A stretch of 64,000 bases of DNA, taken from assembly GCA_037013495.1 (NCBI GenBank), contig CM072810.1, forward strand, positions 54,732,843-54,796,842, in the 5' to 3' direction. This document shows, one piece after another, positions 60,369 through 64,000 of the stretch. Under the pieces are notes generated by a model that saw nothing but the letters and a program-made list of their open reading frames with translations, ran no database searches and was not told the DNA's origin. Both the position numbers and the translations under genes were made by a program. Positions within the stretch are counted from its first letter, which is position 1, and each line of letters starts with the position of its first letter. Origin of the DNA: Hippophae tibetana (taxonomy: Eukaryota > Streptophyta > Magnoliopsida > Rosales > Elaeagnaceae).

Positions 60369-63300
60369 GAAAGATTAGCTATTTTTCATATGTTTGGTAT
60401 CAAAACATGATCTCATGTTCGAATCCCATAAAAGCACAAGTTTGAGATGAATTCCCTTAAAAGAGACGGAATGAAACAACCAAGGTAAGTACCAACCCTG
60501 GGATTGTTGTTGTGGGTAACCTTTGTATGTTGTTTCCAAGGGTCATTTAGAATGACTTGTGCGGTGCATGGGAGGTAACATCCTCGTGAGTTGGTGTGAG
60601 CTTTAAACGAGGATTAAGTGTGATAGTTCAAGTGTCCCGTATTGAAAGCTTAAGCTTTAGGTAGGAAGGATTAGCAATTTTTCCTATGTTTGGCATCAAA
60701 ACGTGATCTCAGGGTCGAATGAAATAAAAGCCCAAGTTCGAGGTGAATTTCCCTTGGCAAAGACGCAATGATGCAACGGAGGTAAGTACCATTGTTGGGG
60801 TCGTTGTTGTCGGTAACCTTTCTATGTTGATTCCAAGGGTTATTTAGAATGACTTGTGTCGTGCATGTGGGGAAATATTCTCGTGACTTGGTGTTAGCTT
60901 TAAACGAGGATTAAGTATGATAGTTCAAGTGTCCCGTATTGAAAGCTTAAGCTTTAGGTACGAAGGATTAGCAATTTTTCCTATGTTTGTTATCAAAACA
61001 TGATCTCGGGATCGAATCTAATATAAGTCCAAGTTCGAGATGAATTTCCCTTAAAAGAGACGGAAAGACGCAACAAAGGTAAGTACCATCCCTGGGGTTG
61101 TTGTTGTGTACCACCTTTCTATGTTGTTTACGAGGGTCATTTAGAATGACTTGTGTGGTGCATGTGGGGAAATATTCTCGTGACTTGGTGTGAGCTTTAA
61201 ACGAGGATTAAGTGTGATAGTTCAAGTGTCCCGTATTGAAAGATTAAGCTTGAGGTAGGAAGGATTAGCAATTTTTCCTATGTTTGGCATCAAAACGTGA
61301 TCTCAGGGTCGAATGAAATAAAAGCCCAAGTTCGAGGTGAATTTCCCTTGGCAAAGACGCAATGATGCAACGGAGGTAAGTACCATTGTTGGGGTCGTTG
61401 TTGTCGGTAACCTTTCTATGTTGATTCCAAGGGTTATTTAGAATGACTTGTGTCGTGCATGTGGGGAAATATTCTCGTGACTTGGTGTTAGCTTTAAACG
61501 AGGATTAAGTATGATAGTTCAAGTGTCCCGTATTGAAAGCTTAAGCTTTAGGTAGGAAGGATTAGCAATTTTTCCTATGTTTGGTATCAAAACATGATCT
61601 CAGGTTCGAATCTAATATAAGCTCAAGTTCGAGATGAATTTGCCCTAAAAGAGACGGAATGACGCAACAAAGGTAAGTACCATCCCTGGGCTCGTTGTTG
61701 TGAGTAACCTTTATATGTTGTTTCCGAGGGTCATTTAGAATGACTTGTGTGGTGCATGGAGGGAACATCCTCGTAACTTGGTGTAGGCTTTGAACGAGGA
61801 TTAAGTATGACAATTGAAGCGTCCCGTATTGAAAGCATAAGCTTTTGGTTGGAAGGATTAGCTATTTTTCATATGTTTGGTATCAAAACATCATCTCAGG
61901 TTCGAATTCCATAAGAGCACAAGTTTGAGATGAATTGCCCTTAAAAATGACGGAATGAAACAACCAAGGTAAGTACCAACCCGGGGATCGTTGTTGTGGG
62001 TAACCTTTCTATGTTGTTTCCAAGGGTCATTTAGAATGACTTGTGTGGTGCATGTGGGGAAATATTCTCGTGACTTGGTGTGAGCTTTAAACGAGGATTA
62101 AGTGTGATCGTTCAAGTGTCCTGTATTGAAAGATTAAGCTTTAGGTAGGAAGGATTAGCAATTTTTCCTATGTTTGGCGTCAAAACGTGATCTCAGGTTC
62201 GAAGGGAATAAAAGCCCAAGTTCGAGGTGAATCTCCCTTGAAAAAGACGCAATGATGCAACGGAGGTAAGTACCATTGCTGGGGTCGTTGTTGTGGGTAA
62301 CCTTTCTATGTTGTTTCCAAGGGTCATTTAGAATGACTTGTGTGGTGCATGTGGGGAAATATTCTCGTGACTTGGTGTGAGCTTTAAACGAGGATTAAGT
62401 GTGATAGTTCAAGTGTCCCGTATTGAAAGATTAAGCTTGAGGTAGGAAGGATTAGCAATTTTTCCTATGTTTGGCGTGAAAACGTGATCTCAGGTTCGAA
62501 TAAAATAAAAGCCCAAGTTCGAGGTGAATTTCCCTTGAAAAAGACGCAATGATGCAACGGAGGTAAGTACCATTGCTAGGGTCGTTGTTGTCGGTAAACT
62601 TTCTATGTTGTTTCCAAGGGTTATTTAGAATGACTTGTGTCGTGCATGTGGGGAAATATTCTCTTGACTTGGTGTGAGCTTTAAACGAGGATTAAGTGTG
62701 ATAGTTCAAGTGTCCCGTATTGAAAGCTTAAGCTTTAGGTTGGAAGTATTAGCTATTTTTCCTATGTTTGTTATCAAATAATGATCTCGGGATCGAATCT
62801 AATATAAGTCCAAGTTCGAGATGAATTTCCCTTAAAAGAGACGGAAAGACGCAACAAAGGTAAGTACCATCCCTGGGGTCGTTGTTGTGTACCACCTTTC
62901 TATGTTGTTTACAAGGGTCATTTAGAATGACTTGTGTGGTGCATGTGGGGAAATATTCTCGTGACTTGGTGTGAGCTTTAAACGAGGATTAAGTGTGATA
63001 GTTCAAGTGTCCCGTATTGAAAGATTAAGCTTTAGGTAGGAAGGATTAGCAATTTTTCCTATGTTTGGCATCAAAACGTGATCTCAGGGTCGAATGAAAT
63101 AAAAGCCCAAGTTCGAGGTGAATTTCCCTTGGCAAAGACGCAATGATGCAACGGAGGTAAGTACCATTGTTGGGGTCGTTGTTGTCGGTAACCTTTCTAT
63201 GTTGATTCCAAGGGTTATTTAGAATGACTTGTGTCGTGCATGTGGGGAAATATTCTCGTGACTTGGTGTTAGCTTTAAACGAGGATTAAGTATGATAGTT

Positions 63301-63632
63301 CAAGTGTCCCATATTGAAAGCTTAAGCTTTAGGTAGGAAGGATTAGCAATTTTTCCTATGTTTGGTATCAAAACATGATCTCAGGTTCGAATCTAATATA
63401 AGCTCAAGTTCGAGATGAATTTGCCCTAAAAGAGACGGAATGACGCAACAAAGGTAAGTACCATCCCTGGGCTCGTTGTTGTGGGTAACCTTTCTATGTT
63501 GTTTCCGAGGGTCATTTAGAATGACTTGTGTGGTGCATGGAGGGAACATCCTCGTAACTTGGTGTAGGCTTTGAACGAGGATTAAGTATGACAATTGAAA
63601 CGTCCCGTATTGAAAGCATAAGCTTTTGGTTG

Positions 63633-63928
63633 GAAGGATTAGCTATTTTTCATATGTTTGGTATCAAAACATGATCTGAGGTTCGAATTCCATAAGAGCA
63701 CAAGTTTGAGATGAATTGCCCTTAAAAGAGACGGAATGAAACAACCAAGGTAAGTACCAATGCTGGGATCGTTGTTGTGGGTAACCTTTGTATGTTGTTT
63801 CCAAGGGTCATTTAGAAGGACTTGTGTGGTGCATGGGGGGAACATCCTCGTGACTTGGTGTGAGCTTTGAACGAGGATTAAGTATGACAATTGAAGCGTC
63901 CCGTGTTGAAAGCATAAGCTTTTGGTTG
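63633..63928 (+). repeat. Reference type R (edge) monomer (296 bp)
   Basis: R occurs at the right flank (60369, 61852, 63633 and the partial 63929). Markers are ttcgaattccataagagcac (with ttcgaatccc in other copies), aagtttgagatgaattgccc, gaatgaaacaaccaagg and gtaccaa. In the right flank it follows F-like monomers, the place A takes in the core. The middle part of an R monomer reappears inside the core at about 37331-37546. Confidence 0.8.
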
Positions 63929-63975
63929 GAAGGATTAGCTATATTTCATATGTTTGGTATCAAAACAAGATCTCA

Positions 63976-63986
63976 GGTTCGAATCC
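63976..63986 (+). other. Pol III B-box-like word GGTTCGAATCC
   Basis: This R monomer carries an exact fit to the tRNA B-box consensus. Core monomers have GGTTCGAATCTAA, one base short of the fit. I see no convincing A box at the expected distance upstream, so I do not call a tRNA gene or a SINE. Confidence 0.4.
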
Positions 63987-64000
63987 CATAAGAGCACAAG

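Larger units (their letters stand above)
1..64000 (+). repeat. Satellite DNA array, ~297-bp monomer with higher-order repeats
   Basis: The entire window is head-to-tail copies of one monomer of about 297 bp, with no inversion, gap or unrelated insertion. I placed 216 monomer starts plus a partial last one. Most are 295-297 bp; exceptions are 292 bp (a 5-bp deletion at 2671, 5039, 7407, 12736), 294 bp (23621, 33990, 60075) and 217 bp (14807). Near-invariant blocks are AAAGGTAAGTACCAT, a GTTGTTGT tract, TATGTTGTTTCC and GTCATTTAGAATGAC. The first 100 bp and the last 100 bp carry the differences that define types A-F. No coding capacity is expected: the longest open frames are 99 residues or less and simply recur with the repeat. 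The array runs off both ends of the window, so its full size and chromosomal position are unknown. Confidence 0.99.
60369..64000 (+). repeat. Divergent right flank, D-like and R monomers, 1781-bp period
   Basis: Monomer starts: R 60369, D 60665, 60962, D 61259, F-like 61556, R 61852, D 62149, D 62446, 62743, D 63040, F-like 63337, R 63633, R partial 63929. From 60962 the order repeats with a 1781-bp period (62743 onward), shown by gtgtaccacctttc and gacggaaagacg in both. F-like monomers end gcttttggttgg and are followed by R, not A. Divergence from core types is visibly higher than among core copies. Confidence 0.88.

Noticed and set aside
50939-63890. Minus-strand frames of 68-83 codons in the right part
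   Set aside because: Same explanation: monomer-derived shadows with no initiation context or conservation at the protein level.
1-64000. CRISPR-like repeat array
   Set aside because: The repeats are ~297 bp and directly adjacent, with no short direct repeat plus unique spacer structure.
63929-64000. tRNA gene or tRNA-derived SINE
   Set aside because: A B-box-like word is present but no acceptable A box lies upstream, no cloverleaf can be drawn, and there is no SINE tail.
1-64000. rDNA spacer, telomeric or subtelomeric simple repeats
   Set aside because: No TTTAGGG or TTAGGG runs, no rRNA words and no spacer promoter features are seen.
60369-64000. Array end or transition to single-copy DNA
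   Set aside because: Monomers become more divergent but remain fully recognisable up to the last base, so the window does not reach the array edge.

Overview
The whole 64 kb window is one uninterrupted tandem satellite array. I see no protein-coding gene, RNA gene, CRISPR array or inserted foreign element. The repeat is a monomer of about 297 bp, always in the same head-to-tail orientation. Starting each monomer at 'gaaggattagc' (or its variant 'gaacgattagc'), I count 216 monomers plus a 72-bp partial one at the right edge. One of these (14807-15023) is truncated to 217 bp. The organism is a eukaryote. A plant is my best guess, because each monomer carries a TGGTATCA motif like the initiator-tRNA-Met primer-binding site common in plant LTR retroelements, and because arrays of this scale and style are common in plant heterochromatin. 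The sequence alone does not identify the species or show whether the locus is centromeric, pericentromeric or subtelomeric.

Monomers fall into six main types, called A to F here, plus a divergent edge type R. A and F share one kind of second half ('gggaggtaaca' or 'ggggggaaca', then 'gctttgaac'). B, C, D and E share another ('catgtggg', 'gctttaaacgagg'). Types have characteristic lengths: A, C, D and E 297 bp, B 296 bp, F 295 bp. The full cycle is A-B-C-D-E-F, a six-monomer higher-order repeat (HOR) seen intact at 10069-11847. The number of monomers per cycle varies from 3 to 8, but from 892 to 60074 every F-type end is followed by an A-type start. On that rule the core (1188-60368) divides into 38 HOR units, each listed below with its monomer starts.

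Layout: 1-1187 is a tetramer of older-looking monomers. 1188-18283 is mostly hexamers, octamers and trimers, including an almost identical octamer pair (2671-7406). 18284-27470 is an irregular stretch rich in chimeric monomers. 27471-33396 is a 2963-bp ten-monomer block present twice in tandem. 33397-45250 is a mosaic of multi-kilobase copies, one of which lacks an 888-bp trimer. 45251-52364 is a second irregular stretch. 52365-59183 holds two copies of a roughly 3.3-kb block. 59184-60368 is a tetramer resembling the one at 1-1187. 60369-64000 is a more divergent flank of D-like and R-type monomers with a 1781-bp period.

The pattern fits repeated unequal exchange and gene conversion in a young, actively homogenising core, with older variants at the edges. 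The most interesting idea is about origin: the order of a primer-binding-site-like motif, a short spacer, a purine-rich tract, and a roughly 213-bp segment beginning TGA and ending TCA resembles a tiny LTR retroelement of the TRIM class arrayed in tandem. This is a hypothesis. Monomer boundaries, types and copy comparisons were read by eye, without alignment software.
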